Assembly (NCBI RefSeq): GCF_014235785.1
Contig: NZ_CP060137.1
Coordinates: forward strand, 2,170,001 to 2,234,000
Reading direction: 5' to 3'
Length of the DNA: 64,000 bases
Source: Bacillus sp. PAMC26568
Lineage (GTDB): Bacteria; Bacillota; Bacilli; Bacillales; Bacillaceae
The notes beneath the pieces were generated by a model. The model saw only the letters and a list, made by a program, of their open reading frames with translations. It did not search any database and was not told the DNA's origin. The position numbers and the translations under genes are program-made. This document shows, in pieces, positions 1 to 8,156 of this stretch (positions are counted from its first letter, which is position 1; every line of letters starts with the position of its first letter).

Positions 1-1
1 T

Positions 2-1309
2 TTAGTTATCGGAGGCGGAGTAGGCGGTTTAACAGCTGCTTTGAAGCTTGCCAAATGCGGAGTGGATGTATGTGTTGTCGAACAGACGAAAGGTTCTGCA
101 CTAACATATAAAGGGGAGTTACTGCAGCCGAAAAGCCTGGAAATCTTTTCTCAAATTGGGATTGAAAAGCCCATTATAGAGGCTGGTCATCAAATAAATG
201 AAATAGAAATGCAAGAAATGAAAAGAAAAAAAGGCAGTTTCATCAAATTGGGCGCAGCCACAATGAGGTATAACATTATTGAAAGTAAATACAATTTTGC
301 CTTGATGATTCCTCATGAAAAACTGAAGGCCGTTCTGCTCAAAAAAGCGCAGGAGCATTCAAACTTTCATTACATCCAGCCTGCCAGATTCAATGGATTT
401 AAAGACGGATGTGCTGTTGTATTTATGAATAATGAAGAGACTATCATAAAAGCCGATTATTACATTGGAGCTGAGGGCAGAAGATCAAGGGTGAGAAACG
501 CCATGGATATCAAATTAATTGAACATGAATATGATCATCACTTTCTAACGGTGACGTTTGAAAGGCCGTCAGAGCTTACTGAGGGAAAAATCATTTCAAC
601 GCCTCATGTCTTTTTCGGTCTTTTCCCACTGCCAAATCAAGAGGTAAAAACCGTTTATTTAATTCAATCTGGAGAATATCAATCGCTAAAAGAACGCGGA
701 ATCGAGCATATACACAAAAAGTATATCGATTTATGTCCTGAACTAGATGGATTTGTGACGAAATTGACAGACTGGAAGAAGATTCAGCTGATGATTCCTG
801 TTCATTTTCATGCTGACACATACGTGAAAGGTAATATGGCGATTATCGGTGATTCTGCACATAATGTACATCCTATGGCAGGGGAGGGGATCAATCTTGC
901 CATTCAGGACGGTGATGTGCTTGGGGAATTGCTTTGCTGGATGTATAAGTATAAAGAACATGATGCCAGGAATTTAAAATGGTATGAAAATGTCCGCAAA
1001 TCTAGAGTAGAGTTCATCTTAAATTTAAGTCACTTAGCAGCTCTTGCCTACTCAAAACCATTTCGGTACTTTGGCTCTCTGAGAAATAGAAGTCTTCAGC
1101 AAATGACAGAAGATGAAAAACTTCATACAAAACAAATGCCCAATATATCTGGTCTTGGCATTTGGAAAGAATCCTTTTTTGATCGTCTCGTTCAGATTGG
1201 TATGCTTCCTCCCCGAACTATGCAAAATATTGAACTCCTGCATACTAGATATATGTATACGTACGAAAATGATTATCCGTGGGAATCCAAAGGGAGGTAT
1301 GGATCATGA
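2..1309 (+). CDS. FAD-dependent aromatic-type monooxygenase (5' end outside window)
   Basis: Flavoprotein hydroxylase of the PHBH/UbiH fold, which uses NAD(P)H and O2 to hydroxylate an organic substrate. The reading frame is open from the first base. The FAD dinucleotide motif GGGVGG lies at the very edge, followed by an acidic strand end (CVVEQ). The second FAD motif is visible near residue 285: GDSAHNVHPMAGEGIN. About 435 residues are visible, so only a handful of N-terminal residues are missing. A strong Shine-Dalgarno lies inside its last codons and its TGA overlaps a downstream ATG (ATGA), as in a translationally coupled operon, but the following frame is only 22 codons. The substrate cannot be told from sequence; related Bacillus enzymes act on phenolics, quinones or polyketides. 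Confidence 0.85.
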   Translation, partial: LVIGGGVGGLTAALKLAKCGVDVCVVEQTKGSALTYKGELLQPKSLEIFSQIGIEKPIIEAGHQINEIEMQEMKRKKGSFIKLGAATMRYNIIESKYNFALMIPHEKLKAVLLKKAQEHSNFHYIQPARFNGFKDGCAVVFMNNEETIIKADYYIGAEGRRSRVRNAMDIKLIEHEYDHHFLTVTFERPSELTEGKIISTPHVFFGLFPLPNQEVKTVYLIQSGEYQSLKERGIEHIHKKYIDLCPELDGFVTKLTDWKKIQLMIPVHFHADTYVKGNMAIIGDSAHNVHPMAGEGINLAIQDGDVLGELLCWMYKYKEHDARNLKWYENVRKSRVEFILNLSHLAALAYSKPFRYFGSLRNRSLQQMTEDEKLHTKQMPNISGLGIWKESFFDRLVQIGMLPPRTMQNIELLHTRYMYTYENDYPWESKGRYGS

Positions 1310-1374
1310 TTTTAACAGAGTATTTCCGTTTGTTCAATGCGAGAAGCTTAATGCATTCTGCAAAAAGACATTAA
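1306..1374 (+). CDS. 22-codon frame coupled to the monooxygenase, possible truncated gene
   Basis: An ATG overlapping the monooxygenase stop as ATGA has a well-placed Shine-Dalgarno (GGGAGG, 8 bases upstream). The frame starts MILTEYFRLF and stops after 22 codons, just before a terminator. The coupling looks real but the product is very short. It may be the surviving start of a deleted operon partner, or a small peptide. I do not recognise a family. Confidence 0.25.
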   Translation: MILTEYFRLFNARSLMHSAKRH

Positions 1375-1393
1375 AGACTTCAAATAATAAATG

Positions 1394-1428
1394 AAATAGA
1401 CCAGCTTATAAAAGCTGGTCTATTTTTT
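1394..1428. terminator. Bidirectional intrinsic terminator
   Basis: Inverted repeat AATAGACCAGCTT / AAGCTGGTCTATT with a 4-base loop, a T-run on the plus side and an A-rich flank for the minus side. It separates the convergent monooxygenase and alaX genes and overlaps the last codons of alaX. Confidence 0.85.
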
Positions 1429-2581
1429 CAATCATATGGAGAAAAAAGCGTTCCGTTTCTGCAGAATCATCAAATTTGGCCTGTGCCTGCTTTTCATTTC
1501 CCCCGCCTTTGCCTTTAAAGAAAGAAAGGTACTCTTTAAATAATGTGCCGCAATGGAGTGTCCCTTTTTGTGAAAGAAAGACGCATCTTTCATCGAGAGA
1601 AGCGAGAAGAACATAAGATCTTCCTGATTCGAGTAAGCGGGCTGCAATCATTTGAAGTTCTTTTAACGATTTCTTTTCAAATAGGTTATGAACGAATTGT
1701 GCTTGCTGTTCGTTTCCAATTTTCTCAGCTATAAAAGCAGCATTATCTGCTTTCAGCTGTTCATTTTCTTTCTGTAAAAGTTTTGTTTCCTGATCAAGTG
1801 CCTGCAATCTAGAAGGAATATCTGTTTTTGAAGTTTGGAAGAATTGGCTCGTAATCTGTACGGTATCCAGGCTGGTTTGATAATCAGCAAGTGCACGGAA
1901 ACCGCATTTAAAATGCAGGCGGATCCTGCCTTTTTGTTTTTCGGTTTTCATTAGCTTCAGGATTCCGATTTCTCCTGTGCGTTCAACATGTGTGCCGCAG
2001 CATGCAGAAGTATCGATGCCTGCTATTTGAACAATACGGATGTTTTCTGTTACATCTGGCAGCTTCCGTAATGGCAGGTCTGCCAGTTCATGCTGCTGAG
2101 CAAAGAAGGTATGTATGTTTCTATTTTCAAAGATATATTGATTGGCTTTTTCTTCAATTTGTTTCATTTGCTCTGCAGATATTTGTGTTGTACTTAAATC
2201 GATTGTGACCGTATCTGACCCTAAATGAAAACTTTCTGTATGAAAATCAAAGAGTTCCATGCAAACTGCAGATAACAAATGCTGTCCGGAATGATGCTGC
2301 ATGTGATCAATTCTCCTGCTGCTATTCAGTTTGCATGTTACTTCATTGGTAGTCGGAAACACTGAAACGATATGGTATACATCTTCGTTTTCCTCAAGTA
2401 AACCTCTAATTTCCAAATCATTTATCGTTCCTTCATCAGAAGGCTGTCCGCCGCCCTCAGGATAAAACGCTGTTTCTTTTAATTTCACAAGCTTTTTCCC
2501 GTCACGCTCAACCTTTTCAGTTACTGCTGTTTTCCATTCAAATCGTTTAGGTGCTGTGTAATATAATTTTTCAGTCATCAT
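1406..2581 (-). CDS. alaX: Alanyl-tRNA editing protein, AlaX-L type
   Basis: A free-standing homologue of the AlaRS editing domain that hydrolyses Ser- or Gly-tRNA(Ala) in the cytosol. The zinc-site motifs of the family are present: HHSGQHLL (HxxxH) near residue 95 and CCGTHVERTGEIG (CxxxH) near residue 193. At 391 residues it is the long form. The C-terminal half (about 250-391) is a coiled-coil segment plus a DHHA1-like GKGGGNEKQAQ stretch, as in the C-Ala part of AlaRS. The start is one of two adjacent ATGs behind GGAAAGGA. It is transcribed against the monooxygenase and ends in a shared terminator. Confidence 0.88.
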   Translation of the reverse strand: MMTEKLYYTAPKRFEWKTAVTEKVERDGKKLVKLKETAFYPEGGGQPSDEGTINDLEIRGLLEENEDVYHIVSVFPTTNEVTCKLNSSRRIDHMQHHSGQHLLSAVCMELFDFHTESFHLGSDTVTIDLSTTQISAEQMKQIEEKANQYIFENRNIHTFFAQQHELADLPLRKLPDVTENIRIVQIAGIDTSACCGTHVERTGEIGILKLMKTEKQKGRIRLHFKCGFRALADYQTSLDTVQITSQFFQTSKTDIPSRLQALDQETKLLQKENEQLKADNAAFIAEKIGNEQQAQFVHNLFEKKSLKELQMIAARLLESGRSYVLLASLDERCVFLSQKGTLHCGTLFKEYLSFFKGKGGGNEKQAQAKFDDSAETERFFLHMIEKIDQLL

Positions 2582-2807
2582 CGTGTCCTTTCCGCGTATT
2601 CCATCTTCATTATATCAAACTCACCATATATAATTAAGGAAGACGGATTAGATTACTTGTATTGAAAAAATTAGGAATACGAACGAATATTTGTATCTAG
2701 ATGTCTAGTTATATGTTACGCTTAAGGTATATTGAAATTTGCCGAATATTATTTCTTGACAGACTTTTTCAAAGATGAAGAAGAAATCTGATCGGTAGGT
2801 GATTTGC

Positions 2808-3467
2808 ATGAATCCCGTTAAAGAGTTGAGTCAATTATTTATCGATGGTCAGCATAGTCTTTCATGGAATTATTTAAACAGTATGATCGAAGCTGATACA
2901 ACCAGTGCCGAAGTGTATGGACTTTTGTCAGATACAATGGACACGATCGGAGAATTATGGGAAATGAACCTTGCAACAATGGCAGATGAATATGTTGCAG
3001 CAGCTGTTTGCAAATCAATGATATCAAATTATTTTTATTTAAAAGTAGATCAAGCACACAACGAAATGGTTCCAATACATTATACAACGAAGCCGCGAGT
3101 CATGCTGCTTTCTATGAGAAATGAAAAGCATACAATTGGTATGATGATGACTTCATACTTATTTAAAGAGTATGGCTGGGATGCCAGCTGTATTGAACCA
3201 CAAGTATCAATGGAGAATATCCATCAATATACTGAGAAGTGGAAGCCGGATGTCATTGCTTTTTCTGCCAGTGTCATTTACAATATTCCAACTGTGATTT
3301 GCTACATAGAAGAGCTCCAAAAATTAAATTATTCTCCTACGATTATGCTTGGAGGAAAACTGACAGCTGATTTTGATCTCGATTATTACTGTCCGCCGAA
3401 CACCGTGGTGATTCAAAACATTGACCAGCTCGATAGGTGGATTGAAAAATCTAACTCAGGGGACTGA
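2808..3467 (+). CDS. Cobalamin-binding signalling protein (CarH/LitR-like B12 domain, no HTH)
   Basis: A 219-residue protein made of a helical cap followed by a Rossmann-like B12-binding domain. The B12 lower-ligand motif appears as EKHTIG (E106-x-H108-x-x-G111), the ExHxxG form known from CarH-type photoreceptors. The cap carries W51 followed nine residues later by E61-Y62, close to the CarH Wx9EH signature but with Tyr in place of His. No DNA-binding domain is present. I start at the ATG at 2808 because TAGGTG lies 6 bases upstream; an upstream GTG lacks this spacing. It lies 5 bases before a histidine kinase, so the pair probably forms one signalling unit. A light- or B12-sensing role is inference. 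Confidence 0.75.
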   Translation: MNPVKELSQLFIDGQHSLSWNYLNSMIEADTTSAEVYGLLSDTMDTIGELWEMNLATMADEYVAAAVCKSMISNYFYLKVDQAHNEMVPIHYTTKPRVMLLSMRNEKHTIGMMMTSYLFKEYGWDASCIEPQVSMENIHQYTEKWKPDVIAFSASVIYNIPTVICYIEELQKLNYSPTIMLGGKLTADFDLDYYCPPNTVVIQNIDQLDRWIEKSNSGD

Positions 3468-3472
3468 TCGCC

Positions 3473-4585
3473 ATGGAAATGCAATTAATCGCAAGTAAAT
3501 ATGATAAAGTACCGTTTCCTTATTTTTTAGTTGATCGGAAGCTGAAAATTGTATCTGTTTCTAAGTGCACATTTAATCTATTTGATGAGGAAGCAAATTT
3601 CCTTGATATAGTAGGAATTGGAAGCAAGAAAAAAGCAGCTAAATTTATATTGGACACGCCATCCATTACAAAAATTGAGCTGAATTTAAAAACTAAATTA
3701 AACCCAATGACGTTGTTTGATGTTTATATTCAATACGAAGGAAAAAACTATATTCATATCTTCTGCATTGATAAAGAAGAATCTGTTGATCAAATCTATC
3801 AGGCTGTAAAAACACTAGAGGGTGATTTGCAGTATGCGAACCTCAATTTTTTAAAAAAACAGGAACAGCTTGAAAAATCCCTGCAGCAAATGAAAGAAAT
3901 TGCGATCAATCATGAAAGCCTGGCAACTGCAGGACAAATTGCAGCAAGCATTGCACATGAAATCAGCAGCCCGCTTACTGGCGTAAAAGGATTTCTTCAG
4001 CTTATCAAACCGCACCTTATCGATATAGGAAAAGGTCATTATGCTGATGCTGCACTAGAAGAATTAAATCGTGCAAACGATGTTATATATGAGTTTTTAA
4101 ATGCATCAACAGAAAAAATGCAGGAAAAACAACCTATCCTGCTTAGTAAACTAATAAATGACATCGTATCGATATGTAAAAGCGAAGCAATTTTATTGAA
4201 CTGTGATCTTTCCTATTCAATAAACACACCAGAGACAATGATTTACGTTGATGTGAAGCAATTGAAGCAGGTTTTGTTAAATATGGTCAAGAATGCCATG
4301 GAAGCCATAAAGGACAGTGATCAAAAGGATCATGGAATGATTTCAATTACAGGCACTTTAGATAATGATCATGTTACGATCAGGATTTCTGATAATGGAA
4401 AAGGAATGAGTGCAGCTGTTAAAGAATCTCTATTCAATCCATTTTTCACTACAAAAGAACAAGGCACTGGAATTGGTCTTGCTGTTTGTAATGAAATCAT
4501 AAAGTCGAATAATGGAAAGATTCATGTTGAAAGCGAAGAAGGACGAGGTTCTGCTTTTGAAATTACGCTTCCATCCATGCTATAG
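3473..4585 (+). CDS. Cytoplasmic sensor histidine kinase partnered with the B12-binding protein
   Basis: A soluble two-component kinase of 370 residues with no membrane segment. It has a PAS-like N-terminus (about 10-105), a short coiled coil (about 115-150), a HisKA box with phospho-acceptor H162 in IAHEISSPLTG, and a HATPase domain with N-box NMVKNAMEA, G1 DNGKGM and G2 GTGIGLAV. This is the sporulation-kinase-like HPK family. It follows the B12-binding gene by 5 bases with Shine-Dalgarno GGGGA, so the two are co-translated. No response regulator is adjacent; it may feed an orphan regulator such as Spo0F or another protein elsewhere. Confidence 0.88.
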   Translation: MEMQLIASKYDKVPFPYFLVDRKLKIVSVSKCTFNLFDEEANFLDIVGIGSKKKAAKFILDTPSITKIELNLKTKLNPMTLFDVYIQYEGKNYIHIFCIDKEESVDQIYQAVKTLEGDLQYANLNFLKKQEQLEKSLQQMKEIAINHESLATAGQIAASIAHEISSPLTGVKGFLQLIKPHLIDIGKGHYADAALEELNRANDVIYEFLNASTEKMQEKQPILLSKLINDIVSICKSEAILLNCDLSYSINTPETMIYVDVKQLKQVLLNMVKNAMEAIKDSDQKDHGMISITGTLDNDHVTIRISDNGKGMSAAVKESLFNPFFTTKEQGTGIGLAVCNEIIKSNNGKIHVESEEGRGSAFEITLPSML

Positions 4586-4586
4586 C

Positions 4587-4623
4587 AAAAAACCAGATTG
4601 AATCATTCAACCTGGTTTTTTTG
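4587..4623 (+). terminator. Intrinsic terminator after the kinase
   Basis: AAAACCAG / CTGGTTTT inverted repeat with inner TTGAAT pairing and a run of seven T. It closes the B12-protein/kinase operon. Confidence 0.8.
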
Positions 4624-4786
4624 TGTGCTTAAAAGTTAGACAAAAACTTTTATAATTTGACTTATTTTGAAGCTGGTGAATACAAAAATAATCAATAAAT
4701 CGGTATAGGGTAGAAATTGAAAAACCATTGGAACATAAGACAGAAAGAAAAGAAGTGTAATCTATTTGAATCAGGGAGGAGATTGC

Positions 4787-4861
4787 TTGCTTATGGAAGA
4801 ATCTATCCAAAATAAGGCTGCACCGCCTTTAAAGCCGTGTTCATGTGACAAATCAAATTAA
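4787..4861 (+). CDS. Possible 24-aa small protein
   Basis: A TTG start 5 bases after a strong GGGAGGAG opens a 24-codon frame ending PCSCDKSN and a stop. An in-frame ATG lies two codons later. The Shine-Dalgarno is better than chance and it lies in an otherwise empty 365-base stretch, but the frame is too short for coding statistics. The CxC near the end could bind metal. Unrecognised; it could be an artefact. Confidence 0.25.
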   Translation: MLMEESIQNKAAPPLKPCSCDKSN

Positions 4862-4988
4862 TCTGACATTCGGCGGCGGCTGTCTGCCATTGTTTTACTT
4901 TTAGGGTATGGGCTTTTTCGTTTCTTAAAAAAGATATAAATAAAAATAAATTTAAAGCGTATACTAAATAAAAAAAGGAGTTATGCTC

Positions 4989-5198
4989 ATGTACTTTGCG
5001 AAAAAGGGTGCTGAAGAACCCGTTACAATTATTGAAGACACAACAGTATACGCTTGTGAATCAGAAGCTTGTAATGGATGGATGAGAAAAGATTTTTCAA
5101 CGGCAGATATGTCCTGTCCAATGTGCGGAAGCCAAATGTCGGAAGAAGTACGTGAGCTTCCGCAAATAAAGATGGATTACAATCCTTTTAGTAAATAA
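4989..5198 (+). CDS. YdjO-like cold-inducible zinc-ribbon small protein, copy 1
   Basis: A 69-residue protein, the same length as B. subtilis YdjO. Two cysteine knuckles, CESEACNGWMRKDF and CPMCG, form a likely zinc ribbon around the family NGW-RK-F core. I choose the ATG at 4989 because AAGGAG is 8 bases upstream; the ATG at 4983 would be 2 bases away. YdjO was described as cold-inducible in B. subtilis; its molecular role is unknown. A diverged paralogue follows 0.3 kb downstream. Confidence 0.8.
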   Translation: MYFAKKGAEEPVTIIEDTTVYACESEACNGWMRKDFSTADMSCPMCGSQMSEEVRELPQIKMDYNPFSK

Positions 5199-5203
5199 AC
5201 CTG

Positions 5204-5234
5204 GGGCTGCCAAATTTTACTGGCAGCCCTATTA
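5204..5234 (+). terminator. Hairpin after the first YdjO-like gene
   Basis: GGGCTGCCA / TGGCAGCCC with an 8-base loop and a weak T-rich tail (TATTATG). Confidence 0.5.
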
Positions 5235-5475
5235 TGTCTACTCTGCTTATATGTATATGTATCCATGCAGGCTCCTCCATAAGCAACATTGACAAATACA
5301 GTCATTTCATATAAAATAATTAAGTATTATTGCATTAAAATTCACTTTTTATAAAGAGTCATCAATTAATATGGTACTTTTTATAATTGGTGAATTTTTT
5401 TTTCCAGTTAACGTTTATGATTTTTCTAACGGCTTTACATGATACTAGAATTAAAATGCGAGAGGAGAGTCATGA

Positions 5476-5673
5476 ATGTATAGAAAAAAACCAGAAGATA
5501 TTGTAACAGAGGAAACGAAAGTTTGGATTTGCGTTTCTGAAAACTGTAAAGGGTGGGTTCGCGATAATTTTAAGAGCAGTGAAAGCGAAACCCCAGTATG
5601 TCCTCTTTGTAAAAGTGAAATGAAAGCAAGCACAAAGGTGCTTGAAGTAATAAATAATCACAAAAAATACTAA
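5476..5673 (+). CDS. YdjO-like zinc-ribbon small protein, copy 2
   Basis: A 65-residue paralogue of the previous gene with CVSENCKGWVRDNF and CPLCKSEM, so both cysteine pairs are kept, while the Asn of NGW is Lys. AGAGGAGAG precedes the ATG. A competing ATG four bases upstream opens only three codons before a stop (ATGAATGTATAG) and could tune initiation. It has its own intergenic region and terminator and is probably expressed independently of copy 1. Confidence 0.75.
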   Translation: MYRKKPEDIVTEETKVWICVSENCKGWVRDNFKSSESETPVCPLCKSEMKASTKVLEVINNHKKY

Positions 5674-5676
5674 CAT

Positions 5677-5702
5677 AAAAAACTCTATTTTAGAGTTTTT
5701 TT
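5677..5702 (+). terminator. Intrinsic terminator
   Basis: AAAAAACTCT / AGAGTTTTTTT with a 4-base loop, directly after the second YdjO-like gene. Confidence 0.8.
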
Positions 5703-5797
5703 ATTTGGAGAAAATTTGATTTTCTCGTTATGTATAGCCATTTACAGCTTTCAAATGTAAAATGGGGTTACAGTCATTTGTAAGGAGGGGTATTCCT

Positions 5798-7918
5798 TTG
5801 TTAGAAAAAGCGAAAGAGCATTTGCAGCATTATTTTGGATATTCATCATTTCGTCCAGGTCAAGAAGAAATTATCAGCCATGTTTTAAACGGTCATCATT
5901 CTGCGGGCATCATGCCGACAGGAGGAGGCAAGTCAATCTGCTATCAAATCCCGGCACTCTTATTTCCCGGTATTACCCTCGTCATCTCACCTCTCATCTC
6001 ACTCATGAAAGATCAAGTGGATTCACTGGATCAGGCTGGTATCCCTGCAACCTTCCTTAATAGCACAATCTCTCAAACTGAAGCCAGTGCAAGGCTGGCT
6101 GATTTAGAAGCAGGTAATTATCGTATATTGTATGTTGCACCAGAACGATTGGAGTCTGCGTTTTTTTTAGAGCAGCTGCAAAAAATGAATGTTTCAATGG
6201 TTGCAGTTGACGAAGCTCACTGTATTTCACAATGGGGACATGATTTTCGTCCAAGCTATTTAAGAATCAAACAATTAAAGAATCAGCTGAAATCAAAACC
6301 TGTCTTTTTGGCATTGACAGCGACTGCAACTCCTGTTGTAAGAGAAGACATTTGTGAATCACTCGGTATTCAGGAGGAATATACAACAGTAACTGGATTT
6401 GAACGAACCAACTTATCTTTTAAAGTCAGCAAGGGAGAAAATCGATACGATTTCATCGAACGATACATAGAAAAGAATAAGACTGAGTCAGGTATTATTT
6501 ATGCTGCAACAAGAAAAGAAGCAGAGCTCCTATTTGAACGCTTAACGAAAAAAGGATTTCTTGCTGGCAAATACCATGGCGGAATGAAAGATCATGAACG
6601 GGGATTACAGCAGGACTTGTTTCTAAAAGATGATATTCAAGTCATGGTAGCAACAAATGCATTTGGAATGGGCATCGACAAATCAAATGTCAGATATGTA
6701 ATTCACTATCAGCTGCCAAAAAATATGGAAAGCTACTATCAAGAGGCGGGGAGAGCAGGAAGAGATGGATTGGACAGTGAATGTATTCTTTTATACTCGC
6801 CTCAGGATATTCAAATTCAGCGCTATTTAATTGAACAATCCACTTTTCAGAAAGAAAGGCAGCATGCTGAATTGACTAAGCTCCATCAAATGAGGGATTA
6901 TTGCCACACTGAAGGCTGTTTGCAAACTTTTATATTGAATTATTTTGGAGATTCAAAAGCCGAGACTTGCGGAAAATGCAGCAATTGTCAGGACGAACGC
7001 ACACATGAAGATGTAACGAAGGAAGCTCAAATGGTTTTATCGTGCATGATCCGTATGGGACAGAGATTCGGAAAAACAATGATCAGTCAGGTATTAACGG
7101 GGTCATCCAACAAAAAAGTCATAGACTTTAAATTTAATGAACTCTCAACGTATGGCATATTAAAACACCGAACAGCAAAAGAAGTCAGTGAGTTTATTGA
7201 TTATCTGACATCTGAGCAATATATCGGCATAACAGGCGGACAGTTCCCTGTTCTCGCAGTAGAAGAGAAAGGGCTGAACGTCCTAAAAGGCAATGAAACG
7301 GTTCATCGAAAAGAGAAAATGAAAATTGTGGAGGTCCAGGCGAATGACGAGCTATTCGAGCAGCTGAAGGAACTTAGAAAACAGCTGGCTAAAGAAGAAA
7401 ACGTTCCGCCATTTGTCATTTTTTCTGATAAATCATTAAAGGACATGAGTGCGAAAATGCCAAGTACGATTGAAGAATTTCTTTCTGTCCAAGGAGTAGG
7501 GGAGTCAAAACAGAAAAAATACGGTGAAGCATTTATTGAAAAGATCTGTGCTTTCGCAGAAAAGAATCCTAACTTGGAGAGAACATCGCATGCCCGCACA
7601 TCTGGGAAAAAAGAACGGAAAGAATCTTCCCATTTGGACTCCTATCAATTATTCAATGAAGGACTGAGTACGGAAGAAATAGCGGCGAAAAGAGGTTTAT
7701 CAGTAATTACGATTGAAAATCATCTTCTTCGCTGTGCAAAAGAAGGAATGATTGTTGATTTTGAATCTTGGATACCAGAGCAATATGAAGCTCAAATTGA
7801 AGAGGCCATCCGCAGCCACGGATATGGTTTGCTGAAGCCTCTAAAAGAAATTCTTCCGGATGAAGTGAGTTATTTTATGATAAAAGCAGCTATTGTAAAA
7901 AGAGAGCTTGTTCATTAA
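5798..7918 (+). CDS. recQ: ATP-dependent DNA helicase RecQ
   Basis: A 3'-to-5' SF2 helicase acting in recombination and stalled-fork repair. It shows Walker A TGGGKS near residue 42, DEAH in VDEAHCISQWGHDFRPSY near 140, motif VI QEAGRAGRDG near 318, and the RecQ zinc cysteines C-x-x-x-x-C ... CGKCSNC near 370-397. An RQC winged helix, an HRDC domain (about 520-590) and a C-terminal HTH_40-like segment (about 620-660) follow. At 706 residues it is the long form. The start is TTG at 5798, 7 bases after AAGGAGGGG; there is no in-frame ATG with such a site. Confidence 0.93.
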   Translation: MLEKAKEHLQHYFGYSSFRPGQEEIISHVLNGHHSAGIMPTGGGKSICYQIPALLFPGITLVISPLISLMKDQVDSLDQAGIPATFLNSTISQTEASARLADLEAGNYRILYVAPERLESAFFLEQLQKMNVSMVAVDEAHCISQWGHDFRPSYLRIKQLKNQLKSKPVFLALTATATPVVREDICESLGIQEEYTTVTGFERTNLSFKVSKGENRYDFIERYIEKNKTESGIIYAATRKEAELLFERLTKKGFLAGKYHGGMKDHERGLQQDLFLKDDIQVMVATNAFGMGIDKSNVRYVIHYQLPKNMESYYQEAGRAGRDGLDSECILLYSPQDIQIQRYLIEQSTFQKERQHAELTKLHQMRDYCHTEGCLQTFILNYFGDSKAETCGKCSNCQDERTHEDVTKEAQMVLSCMIRMGQRFGKTMISQVLTGSSNKKVIDFKFNELSTYGILKHRTAKEVSEFIDYLTSEQYIGITGGQFPVLAVEEKGLNVLKGNETVHRKEKMKIVEVQANDELFEQLKELRKQLAKEENVPPFVIFSDKSLKDMSAKMPSTIEEFLSVQGVGESKQKKYGEAFIEKICAFAEKNPNLERTSHARTSGKKERKESSHLDSYQLFNEGLSTEEIAAKRGLSVITIENHLLRCAKEGMIVDFESWIPEQYEAQIEEAIRSHGYGLLKPLKEILPDEVSYFMIKAAIVKRELVH

Positions 7919-8040
7919 GAAAAGCGCAAGCGCCCGTTTAACGCAGGCATGACAGAAAAGAATCCGGCAGAAAAGTCCAGGTTTGACTTTTTGCCGGATT
8001 TGTTCTGGCCGAGGAGCTGGGCGATTCCGCTCGCCATCAA
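7919..8040. repeat. Bacillus-type intergenic repeat (GCGCAAGCGCC family), copy 1
   Basis: About 120 bases beginning AAAGCGCAAGCGCC and ending near GGCCGAGGAGCTGGGCG...CTCG. The same ends recur at 40831-40912 (inverted) and 48262-48372. The interior (an inverted repeat around AATCCGGCA/TGCCGGATT) is specific to this copy. It directly follows recQ. Confidence 0.65.
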
Positions 8041-8075
8041 TCTGCAAAAATTTATACTTTCTTATTTCTTAAATA

Positions 8076-8107
8076 AAAACAGCTGGAAGTTCCAGCTGTT
8101 TTTTTCT
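8076..8107. terminator. Bidirectional intrinsic terminator
   Basis: Near-perfect AACAGCTGGAA / TTCCAGCTGTT followed by nine T on the plus strand and A-rich on the other side. It separates recQ from the convergent pepF. Confidence 0.85.
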
Positions 8108-8156
8108 TTAAATACAGTTCATAGGAAGGAACTGCCCCTATTAATTCAAGTTTCCT

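Noticed and set aside
4607..4810. 67-codon minus-strand frame after the kinase
   Set aside because: No ribosome site, begins in another gene's leader and runs into the kinase terminator.
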